A stretch of DNA of 64,000 nucleotides from Oscheius tipulae (lineage: Eukaryota > Nematoda > Chromadorea > Rhabditida > Rhabditidae). The position numbers were made by a program, and so were the translations under genes. The notes under the pieces are model-generated. The model had not been told where the DNA came from. It worked only from the letters and a program-made list of their open reading frames with translations, and ran no database searches. Location: contig JASJZH010000006.1 of NCBI GenBank assembly GCA_037178975.1, forward strand, positions 6,944,001-7,008,000, in the 5' to 3' direction. Shown one piece after another: positions 10,858 to 21,616 of this stretch. Each line of letters starts with the position of its first letter. Position 1 is the first letter of the stretch.

Positions 10858-13203
10858 TCAGCAACATTTACATTTACAACGGTTTTCGTTGAGCAGAAGA
10901 GTGACAAAATGTTGAGAGGTATAGCCTTCCGGGCAGCCGCACGTTTTTGGGCATATGTACTGGACGATTTCGCGAACGACTCGTTTCTTTAGAGCACACA
11001 TGCCACCTAAACGAAGCCTTATTCTGTTATGTTTTATGCCTTACCTGCTCGTTGCCCACACGATTTACAAGCTTCAAAATTCGACTCTCTATTAGGTTCT
11101 GTTCCGTACCCGTCACCAAATAGTCTATTCGTTTGCGCCTCTTCGGGTAAATCATCTCTAAAAGACGATTTTTTTTACCTAAAAAGGTGCCTACGTTAAC
11201 GCGATTAGGAGATTAGTAACTCGCTCCTGCTGATCAACGGGTAGTGTCGTGTTTATGAGCTTCCGGATTTCCCTTACTTTCGCAGCTGTTGTATAGCACA
11301 ACGGTGATAACTTGACGCATAACTCCGGCTCAATGTAGTCTCTGCATGTTGTCAAAGGAAGCACTGGCAGTGTCACAGTGGCTTTCGTTTTTGAAGTAGC
11401 AGTAGTCGATGTAGTTGTCGGCTTTGCAGTTGTTTTAGGTTTTGCTGTGGCCGCCGCGGCAGGCCTGATTGTAGGTTTCGATGTAGTTGTTGAAATAGCA
11501 ACGGTAGTAGTCGTGGGCTTATTGAAATGGCCTCCTGAACCCTGTCCCTCAACACCATCCAACAGACGGGAATATGAATTTTCTCCCTGAACTAAGAATC
11601 ACAAGAAGAATTCTCAAGACCTACCAATTTCAACCAAAGCTGGATCTCCTGAGCTGTCAACTGTCTAGCAATGTAGAAGTCTCCCTTTCTGGCACAGTAA
11701 ATATAGTGTCCATCAATCAGTTGCATAGCATTCTTACTGATTTCTTCTTTGTTGTATAGACAACCTAAAAAATGGGACAGCCATTTTTCGAGGCTTACCG
11801 ACTTGTTCCGTCAGAGGAACAGCTGTGCTATAGCTTGTGAAGTTGAATGAGCACTTCATTATCTTCTCTCCATCATAATACAAGCTTTCAAAACGAATAT
11901 TTCTTCCGTCCGAGAGATTGCAACCAGCTAAAACGGTTTGATAGCGAATACAGTTACCGTACTCAAGTTTCCAAAGTTGAATAGTCCTTCTCCAGCGTGA
12001 CAATAGTATGCCCTGCCGTCTATATACTTTGTAGCATGGAGGGGAATCTCAATTCCACTGATGATACAACCTCAAACTGTTTTTGAGAAAAGTGTTTGTG
12101 AACTGACTTCGTTTAACGACAACTCCATAATGACAGACATATCCAGTTTTTCCATCAGGCGTGGTCCATTCGTAAGCATTTCCAACAACTCGACCGTTGC
12201 TTTTGCAGGAAATTTCTGTGAAATATGCTATTGGAAAAAAGTGGAAGTTACCTGCATCATTGGCTAGTTCTAACTTCCAGACACTTTCCTTTGTCCAGCT
12301 ACATTTCACCACAACACCGTTTACTTCCCCAAACGCATCCGGCAGAATGTATTTATTTTGAGCCGAAAGGCAAGCTGTAATTTGTCATTAGAAAAAGGTC
12401 ATTGCTTTTTACATCACCTGTTGCCTGGCTAAAGAATGAACCGTTGGCGTCTTTTTTGCACTGCCAACTGACTCCTGCACTAACAGTCAGAGATCTCGAG
12501 GCAATCTGAAAACAACATCATAGATGAAAACTTTTCAAGCCGCTACCTTAACTGTGTCAGCAGTCTGTTCGATCCAGGTGTGTCCCTCCGCGTAAATGGC
12601 TTTTCCCACAATGCAGCCTTGTTCTAGAGTAAAATGATCATTGAAAAGGTTTATTTGGGAAAGTGGTCAGCAATTGGAACAGCTTCCACAAGGGGACTTA
12701 GTCTCTTCGGACGTACTGGTTGTGATGCGGAGCCGGATCTTTCCGTCCTCTTCAAAGCAGAATACGCTCTCTCCATCGTCAAAAGTCCTATTCTGACCAA
12801 CTTTCAGGACGGCACCGGTGCGATCCATGCAGGCTGAACACTTGAGCCTTATAGTCAATAGGAAAACCCACTTTTTACTTTGTACAAGGCGTGGTCTGCA
12901 TCCATCTCGCAGACGTACTTGAAATTGCACGTAGTATGGGTTTGCCATGGGAGTAGAACTTCACTCGTCATATCATTCTTCGGGGCACATCCTGAGACAA
13001 CCCACTATTATTAGAACAGAACCAATTACACCAACGACAGCTATTCCTTTTGTACCCTCATCTTCAAAGCACTGGTACTTGATGTAGTTGTCTACCCAGG
13101 CATGACCGGGAGTGCAAGCAGCAATCTTGGCCTCGTCTTCGGTGACAAGAGGACCCTGTTGGCTGAGAGCAACCAGTGTGAGCAGTAGGAACGGCCGTAA
13201 CAT
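10858..13203 (-). CDS. Secreted modular Cys-rich protein: Fn1-like repeats, Thr-rich linker, ShK-like C-terminus
   Basis: About ten exons with 37-45 nt introns (one ~93 nt) join in phase from a signal peptide (MLRPFLLLTLVALSQQG). About seven modules of ~50 residues follow, each built like GC...G......W/Y......YxC; examples are GCIVGKAIYAEGHTW, SCKSNGRVVGNAYEW, GCIISGIEIPLHA and GCNLSDGRNIRFE. This resembles the fibronectin type I-like modules of Caenorhabditis MIG-18-type proteins. A Thr/Lys/Ala-rich linker (~11370-11560) is probably O-glycosylated. The C-terminal ~110 residues hold TCRDYIEPELCVKLSPLC, then ACKSCGQRAG and CPKTCGCPEGY, which looks like a divergent ShK-type domain, ending CKCKCC. 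Likely extracellular matrix or cuticle-facing. The domain naming is by motif only. Confidence 0.8.
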
Positions 13204-13617
13204 CTGAACTGACAGTGTGGGAGGGAAAAGAGAAGATCGGCTGAGTTAAGTCAAGGACGGCGATTAAAAAGAGTTCGAATGGACCTTTTCTCGGCTACTT
13301 AATGAGAACACACGAACCCCTGGGCTGCTTTTTGTCCACTTTACACAAACAGCTAAAAAATGTGCGTGTCAGTGGATGTTCCAGCTGACAGAACTCTCAA
13401 CTCAATTGAATGTATCACTAAACGTATCACTTTTATGAAAGCGTATTTTCAGGGAAAAACAAAAAATAAAGACAAGGTTTTAAAGCGATTAACCTTCCTA
13501 GATTTAGCTAAAGAGGTTAAATCCTCATCTTTTAGGAACTTTCACCAATTTGACGAGTCACTTTGCCCCGCTCCCCTCCGCAAGCGTGAATTAAACACCT
13601 TTATTCGGGTCACGATG

Positions 13618-14920
13618 TCACATTTTGCTTTGAGGGTAGCTTCGAACGAGACCCTCCTGAGCCGAGGAAACAACAAGCTTGCCGTCTTTTGTCCACAGAC
13701 GCCCTTCAATAAAAGCTCTACTTGAATCTGAAAGACATCTGGTCAAAGGTAATCGAGATAGCTTACTGGCTTTTGAGCTTACGGTCTCGTATAACATCCA
13801 CTCATCAACACGAAAATCGGGTTCATGTAGCCACAAGCAATGGTCTAGGGAGAAAGTCATCGTGGACACGAAGCCTTTTCTGAATAGGAGTTTTGCAACC
13901 AGCTGGGAATCAATTTACCTCAAATGTGGTCGAACTGCGGTACCGATCATACTATAGTCAGTAAGATAAGCTGCTACGCACTGATGCAACCGATGATCAT
14001 CCCCGATATTCTCTTTTGCTCTGATCCAGATCAAAGTGTGAGGATCCGAGTCTTCTCCCACCACAAACTGCTGTGGATTTACTGGTCGCACCTGAAAATT
14101 GTCTCACTTTCATAGAAAGATGCTCAGCTCACATCGAAAACTCTCCCGACAGCCGGTGGAAACTCTCTTATGGCTCTTTTCACAACAGTTTTTGAAAATT
14201 TGTCTGCATCATCAGTTCTAAGTAGATTCCTGGCAATTGTTCCAGCACTCTCAAGGGTTTCCGGATCAGGAACATTGGGCATAGTGTGTTGATGAAGGAT
14301 TGCGTCTTGCTCCCTCTAAGGCATAAACTGGTGCAGTTATGAAAAGTTTACCTGATGAAAAGATAACTGACAACTGAAAATTGCCTCCCCGTCTTGAACA
14401 GCTTTTACAATACGTGTGCAGAAACTTTTCCCATCTCTCACTCTATCAATCATGTACAAAATAGGTTTATCCACGTTTCCTTAAGAACAAACGTTCGAAT
14501 GATGTCAAGTGTACATTCCCACCTTGTTTGATGAAGTAGCTATGCAGAGAGTGAGGAATAAATTTTTCTTCAACGGTAGCTGCAGCAGCTGCTAGCGACT
14601 GTCCAACAACCTGAACAACTGAACTTTCAGCTCTTGTAAGGCAAATGTACCTGTCCTCCGAACACAGCATTATGTGACATTCTTCCTTTTAAAAGATGTC
14701 GGGCACTAAGATTGCTCTACGATGTTCAAAAAACGACTTACATATAGATGTCATTATCGATCCTCTCCAATTTCAAAAAAGTGTCAATAAGACCTGCTTG
14801 TATGTCATTTGCCCTTGACTCTATATCCACGTGGGTCACGTTAGTCAGCTCAGAAACCTGTTTAAAGTTTCACACCAGAAAGGAAAAGGAACTAACGTAT
14901 TTTCCGGATGCAAAAGGCAT
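13618..14920 (-). CDS. ACOT8: Acyl-CoA thioesterase, ACOT8/TesB type
   Basis: TesB-type thioesterases are double-hotdog enzymes that release free fatty acid and CoA; the animal ACOT8 form is peroxisomal. The first exon is MPFASGKY. Later exons give FIPHSLHSYFIKQGGNV, then ILYMIDRVRDGKSFCTRIV and AVQDGEAIFSCQLSFHQ, a central region ending near DYSMIGTAVRPH, and the C-terminal hotdog SLDHCLWLHEPDFRVDEWML with RAFIEGRLWTKDGKLVVS and AQEGLVR. The SLDH and AQEGLIR-type motifs are typical of the family. The protein ends PQSKM. S-K-M resembles a peroxisomal PTS1 signal (SKL class), which fits the expected compartment. Introns are short and in phase. The gene lies 415 bp upstream of the Fn1-like gene on the same strand. 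Confidence 0.9.
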
Positions 14921-15190
14921 GATGAATTGAGGAAATGTCGGTCAGGCTGGGGTGGCGCACTGTCTTTGATAAGAAATGTTGCCTTCAGCTGGTGAACATT
15001 GTACCAATGTGTAGTTGAGTATCATACGACCAGCAAAAACCCATGAACTCATGAACATGATTAGTTTGATGAAGTTGGTGGGAAAAGACACAGGGAAGTG
15101 AATATTCATTTCAAAGTTTCGAACTACTACACTAAGCGGCGGCATTATTATGGTACTAAAATATGTATTGTGACTAAGAAGTATATTTAG

Positions 15191-16671
15191 GAGCCCAATG
15201 CAACTAGAATAGAACAACTTTCTGGTTCCTTGCTGACAATGCTGGTAAAGTTAAAAGAAAGTTCAAATTATTCTTTTCAGTTAACAGTTTCCTGCTTCAT
15301 GATCCATTTTCCTATTATCCTTGTCGTACTGTCCAGAAAGAGTTTCAAAGGATCTTTTTTTAAAATATGTGCTGGTCGCTCTTTCGGACACATTTTTGCG
15401 TCTCTCACGACAGGAATACCATGTTCAGTTGCCTTGTTTCTGTAAGAAATATCCATTACTTAAAGCGGGTGACTCATTATTACGCCCATGCGCCCAAAGT
15501 TGGTGCGCACAAGATCACTTAGACCAAACCAAAAAGAGAAGGAAAATGGCCAGAAATAGCTAAAGCAAATTGTTCACTCCCATTTTTACAACCCAATTCC
15601 TTTTCATTCTCTTTTTTTCTTGTATGTAATTTGTCTACATGAGTATAGAGCAGTGTTTTAACACAATAAGTGCTACAAGCGTCGACAAAAGACGGCAGAA
15701 ATCCATTTTTCTTGAAGCTTTGGGATAAAAATGGTTTAAACGCGGTAGATTCGCGCCAAAGTTTTCGTAGCAAGACACCCGCTTTAATGTATAATAAACC
15801 TTTTTTTTTTTTTTAGAAACGAGCCATTCCTTGTCTATTTTATCAATGGATACTACTACACACTCAACTTTCTTTTTCTGACTGAACTTTTGATAGCTCT
15901 CAACCGATTCGTGGCAGTGTTCTTTTGGACCTCAACTGCGTCACTCTTCAGGGAACGAAACACCGATGTACGTTATCAAAAAGACAAAAACGGTGGTTAT
16001 CAGATAACAATTGTGGCCCTAGTCCTGATTTCCACAATAAGAGCGATATACTCGATTTATAACGGTATGAACTGCTAGCTATGTTTCATATATTTCAGAA
16101 TGTTTTGCTATATTTTATCACGACAAGCTAACAATGGAGTTTGATGGTGTAAAATGCCATGGAGAGGTTCTTATACTAGTTATTATGGAATCTTTGATGT
16201 TTGGTGGCTTTGTGCTAAATTTGATAACACTCAAGAAGCTTGTTTCATTGGTAGGCAACAGCTACTTACATGTCAGGAGAAATTTTTAGCATAGACAAGG
16301 AATTGCACAAGATCATGTAGCAAGAAATCGTCTTCGACAGAATGTCACACATTTTAAATTTACCTTTGCGCAGAGTATTATTTGGATGGTGATTGGATGG
16401 TCAATAATTGTACGCAGTGAGCTCTTTAAGAGCATACCCTTCGTTCATTATGTTTTGGAGGATCTTATTGAGTTTGTGGGCAGCTTGGCCGAAGGGTATT
16501 TGTGTCTGTGCCAGCTTACAAATTGTTTATTACAGATGTCTGTTTTGGTGGCTACATGGAAATCATGTATTCAATCGTCACATATTTTCAAATCAGGGTA
16601 GTGGTCAACCACACACTAATTCGAAGATCGTTTATGTAAAGCCTGAACTCGGAAATAGATCCACTAAATAA
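15191..16671 (+). CDS. Second seven-transmembrane serpentine receptor (5' end unresolved)
   Basis: The first supported exon starts after TATATTTAG at 15190 and carries a glycosylation site (PNATR). A 45-nt intron leads to TM1 (MIHFPIILVVLSRKS) and TM2. After a 370-nt intron come TM3 (NFLFLTELLIALNRFVAVFF), TM4 (ITIVALVLISTIRAIYSIYN), TM5 (VLILVIMESLMFGGFVLNLI), a basic loop (VARNRLRQNVTHFKF), TM6 (QSIIWMVIGWSIIV), TM7 and a C-tail ending NRSTK. All phases match. LNRFVAVF is the DRY-region equivalent and suggests the Srg-type superfamily, but the subfamily is a guess. The long intron holds a MITE-like element. The stop codon overlaps a poly(A) signal and lies 7 bp from the stop of the convergent transporter gene. 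Confidence 0.78.
15460..15787. mobile_element. MITE-like element in a receptor intron
   Basis: An exact 12-bp inverted repeat bounds a 328-bp block: TTAAAGCGGGTG at 15460-15471 and CACCCGCTTTAA at 15776-15787. Similarity continues inward with gaps (...CTCATTATTACG versus ...CTTGCTACG). The block lies wholly in the intron between TM2 and TM3 of the receptor and has no transposase. Flanking target-site duplication is not clear. It is the only copy I found in the window. Confidence 0.5.
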
Positions 16672-16678
16672 ACAATAT

Positions 16679-19257
16679 TTATGCTTTATTCGGTAGTATG
16701 TAAGTGAGAAAAACCGCCATGCCCGTACATGCAGAGAATAACAAGAACATTCCTCCTTGGATGTAACTTTCCTGAACGATCGTTTGCCGTAAGTTTAGAT
16801 TTCTCTTACCAAGACGTAAACTTGAGGTGCAAACACTGCTGCCAAGTTTCCAAATGTCGCTGATAATGCTATACAAGAGTTTCGGTATTCTATGGGATAT
16901 TTCGATGACATGAAGACCAAGACACACATGAAGGCGGATGAAGAAGCAAATTTTGTGAGCAACCATATAAACAGATAGAACCAATGATCTAAAAAACTTA
17001 GAATCGACCTGGTTACTGCCAAGCTGTCCCATAATAGAAAGTGGTGATGAGACCTCTTACCCATGCAGACTAGAAAGTCAGACTTGTGCTCACATGTACC
17101 GTTACGGAAACGATGCTATTTCAGTAGCAGTCATAAAACGTGATTTGGCTTTGCATTCCACTAGCGCAAAGCGTTTTCAAAAACTTTTCGCGCGCAGCGC
17201 GCGCCAAGAAGAGGGCTTGGGACTATTCCAGTGGATTCAGCGTGAAAAGATACCTGCTAGGCTAGATCATGTCGCTAAATGCCCAAATTAGAAAGTTAGT
17301 TGGAAAAACTTTGCATTCTGGCGTAAATTGAAATTTGATGCTTTGCTAAGAGTCGCCACTCGAACAAGACAACTCTTTGCTAAGTATTTCGAGTATAAAA
17401 CGACTTTGGAGACCTTTTAAAGGAATAGTAACATTGTGGGTGAATTTTCTGCAAAAGTTTCAAAATCTTAGGTTTTAATTTCTTTCTGGATTTTTCGGTG
17501 CTTTACACATATTTTCTCGGGTTTTAATCGATTTGCCGTCAATTTCTATCCCTGGAAATTCGGCTTCGACAGAAAAATTACCAAGAGGAAATTGACAAAA
17601 CGCTGTCTTTTCTGTCGAAACACAAACAATAGAAGGACATAACACCGAGATTGCGGTAAATGCGATAGTATTTGACATAATGAACCTGTTCATGTCAACA
17701 AATGCTTCAAGAGTCTACGGTTACAGTCATTAAGTATATAAAGCGATAAGCCGTAGACTTAGAGACTAAAGGATCAAGTTCAAATTTCGGTTCTAGAAAG
17801 CAGATCGTGAGTCCTCGGCGTTCATTGCTAATTGCTGTTAATTGCTGTTTAACCTAAGTAAGGTCAATTATCAGTGAACTTGTTTGTGGTCCGCTGTTCA
17901 TCGAAATAATCAAAATCACCTGTAGGTGTGAGATATATTGCAACTCCTGAGATTGAAGTAAGAATGTGAAAAATACAAAGTGTTCCTTTCTCGCCAGCCC
18001 TGAAATTCAGTCCTTTTGCACCCAGTATCGTCCGGTATACCAGTGAAAAAGGATTGGAACGACCGCGTACGAGGGAAGTTCCACCAGAGACGAGAGAACA
18101 AAATTGACATGAATATTCCCGAATTGGATCACTGTGCTAGTCAGACTCATTGCATTGTGCACCAGCGTGTATGCAAAACTGGGACAAAAACGACTTTTAG
18201 GTACATTTCAACCCTACCTCATGTAGCAACTAGAGAACAGAACCAAGAGTAACTTTTTGTGTTCTGTAATCAAATTCCATGACCCGATTTGTCGTTGTTT
18301 CTGCTGTAACTTGTTGCCGTTCCTCGTTAACGCCTCAATGTCGACACGATAAGCGGCTGAAAGGTGTCTCCGAATATAATCGTGTACATTATCGTGATAG
18401 TCATTCATGATCGAATAGTCCAAACTTTCTTGAATGTACCTGAACAAACCAAATGTTTATTGGAAGCCAGCACACTAACCAATAGAGCAATAGGCCCAAG
18501 AAGACACTCGGCAAAGACAAAACTAACAAAAGTTTTCTCCATGAGTAGCAGATCATAACAACGAGGGCCACCATAGAGGAACCAACAACCCAGGAAAGGC
18601 CGAAACAGAAAGCCCAAGCTCCATGGCTTTTTTTCGGCGCTGACTCTGCTAAGAGAACCCAGTTTATTAGAGTGGACGGCTGTAAATCTTAACTGTTGTG
18701 AGGGTGGCCATTTTTACCGAGTAGAAGACTCCTTGAAGGAATCGAAAAGCCAAGAGTGATTGCAGATTTGGAGCAATTGCACAAAGTATTCCAGTGAGTC
18801 CGGTAGCAAAAACACTAAGAACAACAAGTGGTCTTCTTCCCCATCTAAATGAGAATTGTGAATGAGTATTTGAATTCTACTTACTTGTCCGAAGCCCAAC
18901 CGAACATTGGAGCAAAAATCAGATTTCCTAGTGAAAATGAGGATGTTATCATGTTAAACGCTGATTTTCCGCCCTCCAGCTAAATTTAGTTTGTATCAGC
19001 TGTATTCGACGTTTACCTGATTGACTGTCGTGAAATTAGCAATATTGATTTCTTCGGGGGAAGAAATGTACGCAGGTGCAACCAGGAAAGCACCGGACAA
19101 ACCCCAATTGAGACTTAATAGAACGCCAGCTAATAAAATATGAGGATTGCGTCTGTAAAAGTTTATTACGTGCAGAAACAAGATAAAAATAGTACCCGCA
19201 ACGTGTTTTCAGCTCATCGACTGTAGTGATAACATAGGAGTCGGTGAGAGGTTGCAT
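16679..19257 (-). CDS. Major facilitator superfamily transporter, organic cation/anion transporter (SLC22-like)
   Basis: A 12-TM carrier. The N-terminus is MQPLTDSYVITTVDELKTRCG, followed by TM1, a lumenal loop, and TM2 ending FGWASDKWGRRPLVVLSVF, the A-motif 'D..GRR'. FRFLQGVFYS then matches the OCT-family TM4 region. After TM6 comes a cytoplasmic loop (YIQESLDYSIMNDYHDNVHD, RRHLSAAYRVDIEALTRNG), then NFVLSSLVELPSYAVVPIL (family 'NF.LS...E.P'), and a C-half with KFASSSAFMCVLVFMSSKYP and EYRNSCIALSATFGNLAAVF. It ends ILPNKA. Introns are mostly 37-45 nt. One is ~850 nt and is followed by a 9-nt microexon (17061-17069) that is required to keep the frame. Substrate unknown. Plasma membrane expected. 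Confidence 0.85.
17061..17069 (-). other. 9-nt microexon of the MFS transporter gene
   Basis: On the minus strand the 9 bases TCTGCATGG lie between CTTTCTAG and GTAAGAGG, which are good splice sites. The upstream exon ends in phase 1 (...CTCACACCTACAG). The downstream exon starts ATCATTGGTTC. Only with this microexon do both join in frame (LTPT-VCM-DHWFYLF) within a transmembrane segment. Confidence 0.6.
17475..17693 (-). CDS. Small ORF with signal-peptide-like start inside a transporter intron
   Basis: A 72-codon minus-strand frame, MNRFIMSNTIAFTAISVLC..., has a hydrophobic N-terminus and then a polar stretch with three Cys, ending KNPERN. It lies in the ~850-nt intron of the MFS gene on the same strand. 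A TATA-like TATATA lies ~40 bp upstream (near 17735). It could be a nested small secreted peptide gene or a chance frame. No family recognised. Confidence 0.25.
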   Translation of the reverse strand: MNRFIMSNTIAFTAISVLCPSIVCVSTEKTAFCQFPLGNFSVEAEFPGIEIDGKSIKTRENMCKAPKNPERN

Positions 19258-20170
19258 CGAATCCTCCTCGTGAACAGTGACCGATGATTGTGGCTTCTGA
19301 GCTCCTTAGCATAATTTGAGGTGTGACCTAAGCCCAAAAAACTGGTTGAGGTTCCCGAATAGCAGAAAACCGGGAAGTCTGCACCAGGCGGTCCCCATCA
19401 CCGCTTTGTCTCACCACATGGCCCTATGACCCCAACAGCTCGCTCTTTGCTAACATCTGCTCAAATCACCTGCCCGTTGAAAAATAAATAAGTTTTTTGC
19501 GGGCAGCCGCGTTAACAGATTGAAAGTTCAAGACAGCCTACCTCCATTTTTAGAGAAACAATAAGGCAGGGGCAGCCGAAGAGAAAAACTTGGTGCCGGG
19601 TGTGTAGTGGACCGGAAAGGCTGTAACAGTTTCTCCTGTAAGTAAATATTGACAAATATAACTGGACACTCGGCTGTTGAGGTCTGACCAGTTTTTGGCT
19701 ACTTACTCTATAGAATAATTGGATTTATCGCAGTTTGCAAGGTAGTATACAGTTTTGAGAACCCGTACGAATGAGGGGGGAAAGAGTGCTTTCCTGGAAC
19801 AGAATTATCGTAATCTGAGGAAGTGGCTTTACAATGACGAGCGTTTAGAATAGAAAGAGATCATGTCTCATCTTATAAGCTTGAATGGAATACCGCTCTT
19901 TTCTGCTGATTGTTTTATTTTATTACATCGCGTAGTCCAAATATAGACAATACCCTTTTCAATTCTTCTTATAAACAAATATAACTTTCATCATGCTCTG
20001 AGTTACTGTTTCCCTTAAGGCTGTACAAATACTGACAGATTCAGTTTGCTTCACCCTCATCTCTGTCCCAGTGTTCAGATGAAAAAGATATGAGATTAAA
20101 TATCCTTTCTCCCCAGGGCGTCTATGAGGACGTCGAAGAGGGGCGGAGCCCTTGCCTCTCATTCTGAAGC
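19258..20170. other. Shared 5' region of the transporter (-) and SNET-1-like (+) genes
   Basis: A divergent intergenic region of 0.9 kb. It has no supported exon. Short open frames on the minus strand near 19960-20160 have no motif. It should hold promoters for both neighbours. Confidence 0.4.
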
Positions 20171-20537
20171 ATGCACGCCGTCCAGATTGTTCTTCTGGTT
20201 TCTCTGCTGCCGTTGCTCACGGCACTGGACTGCAGGTAATGAATATTAGTTCATTGTAAACCAAAATATTCTTTAGGAAATTTTCCTTCGCTCCAGCATG
20301 CCGCGGAATCATGCTGAAACGGTCGCAAACATCTGCGGAACATCTTCCAGAGGTATTTTTCGATTGGAAAAAAAGCTAAAGCCTAAGACATTGCAGGTTG
20401 TGCCCCCAGAGATCCAAGTAATTGCATGGCTCATGGTTGAAGCGGAAGCTGAAGGAATCAGAGACTGTCTTCCTATCGAATGGATCAAATCCAAGATTGC
20501 TCCAGTTCAAAAGAGGACTTTCTCTAGTTTCGCCTAA
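20171..20537 (+). CDS. snet-1: Elevenin-type neuropeptide precursor (SNET-1-like)
   Basis: Three exons. Exon 1 encodes a signal peptide (MHAVQIVLLVSLLPLLTA) that ends LDC. After a ~40-nt intron, the mature peptide region reads DCRKFSFAPACRGIML followed by KR, a dibasic cleavage site. The two Cys that would form the disulfide and the 'FxPxCRG' core match the elevenin family, of which Caenorhabditis SNET-1 is the nematode member. The remaining ~55 residues (VVPPEIQVIAWLMVEAEAEG..., one Cys, a second KR near the end) form the spacer. Expected to be secreted from neurons; nematode SNET-1 is linked to plasticity of pheromone responses. AATAAA lies at 20739. Assignment rests on the short conserved peptide. 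Confidence 0.82.
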
Positions 20538-21616
20538 TTTCTAAACGTCCCTTTTTACAACCCAGCCCTTCAACTAGATCTGGTATGTTGTACTTTTCTA
20601 ATTTTGACAACATCCCCCGAAACCATGTCGTGCGAAACGTGTGCCCTGCTTGTCGGACAAGATTAATGACTATTTCCTTTTCCAGAAGATTCTCAACACG
20701 CGCCGTCTCGAGCCTCACTGTCATTCTCTAATGTTTTGAATAAACAGTTTCCGTTATCACTTTCTCTGTTTCAAGTTTAGGCATTATTATTATTATTGAA
20801 TTAGGTCTTTACAAGTGAAAAGGGGAATAACACGCTCGGATACATAACATGTGTGGGTGAATTTCTTTCTAGTCTTGCAATTTTGCGGTCTATTGTTTTC
20901 AAAGATATGCACCCTCTGTTGTCGGAATACTGCATACGATATGAGCTGTAATACACTCAAGAAGGATCAGAGATGAGAGAACAGCCGCATCTTGCCAACA
21001 CATATCATAAGTGTGAATTTTTTATTCAATTGAGGCTGTGGCGTCTTCATTAATATGACCATACAGAATTTACCGACAGATTGTTTAAGATTAAGATACA
21101 CTATAACACGTTCACTTTAAGATGGTAATCATGCACTCGACCTCAGATATTTAATAAAGGACTTTGGTATGAATAGTTCGTCAACTTTTCGCAAGTTTGG
21201 ATGCTGGCGTCTTTTGCGGCGACTTTCCGCGTTATATTAGTTGAAAGATAAGTTTATTCATTGATTAAATAAAATAGCGGGAAAGAGTTACGAAAGACAT
21301 TGAAAGAAAGGATGGTCTAATAGTTTCAGAACAGGGCAGGGAACAAAGACAACAAAGAGAAATGACACAGTAATATGGTTGTATAAGACAGGGCACCGGA
21401 AAGCATAATGGGTATCGAAAGCATCTAGAAAAAATTAAACGAATCGAAATACGATGGATAGCCGTAGTCTCTGTTATCCTGTATGTTTTCAGTCACGGGG
21501 AGTCCACCAGAGCTCTTCTTTCGGAGGCTTGTTGGGATTCTTTGGGTCGAAGTAGGGAGAGAAACTTATCGAAGAACCACTTCTAAACTCTTTTCTGCTC
21601 TGCTTTTATTTTCAGT
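20538..21616. other. Intergenic spacer
   Basis: The first ~210 bases are the 3' UTR of the SNET-1-like gene. The rest is A/T-rich without supported exons. A short ATT run is near 20780. The 3' UTR of the minus-strand gene ending at 21617 should lie here. Confidence 0.4.

Noticed and set aside
11378-11590. Plus-strand frame rich in Val/Ala
   Set aside because: It is the complement of the Thr/Lys-rich linker of the minus-strand Fn1-like gene; repeated ACN codons keep the opposite strand open.
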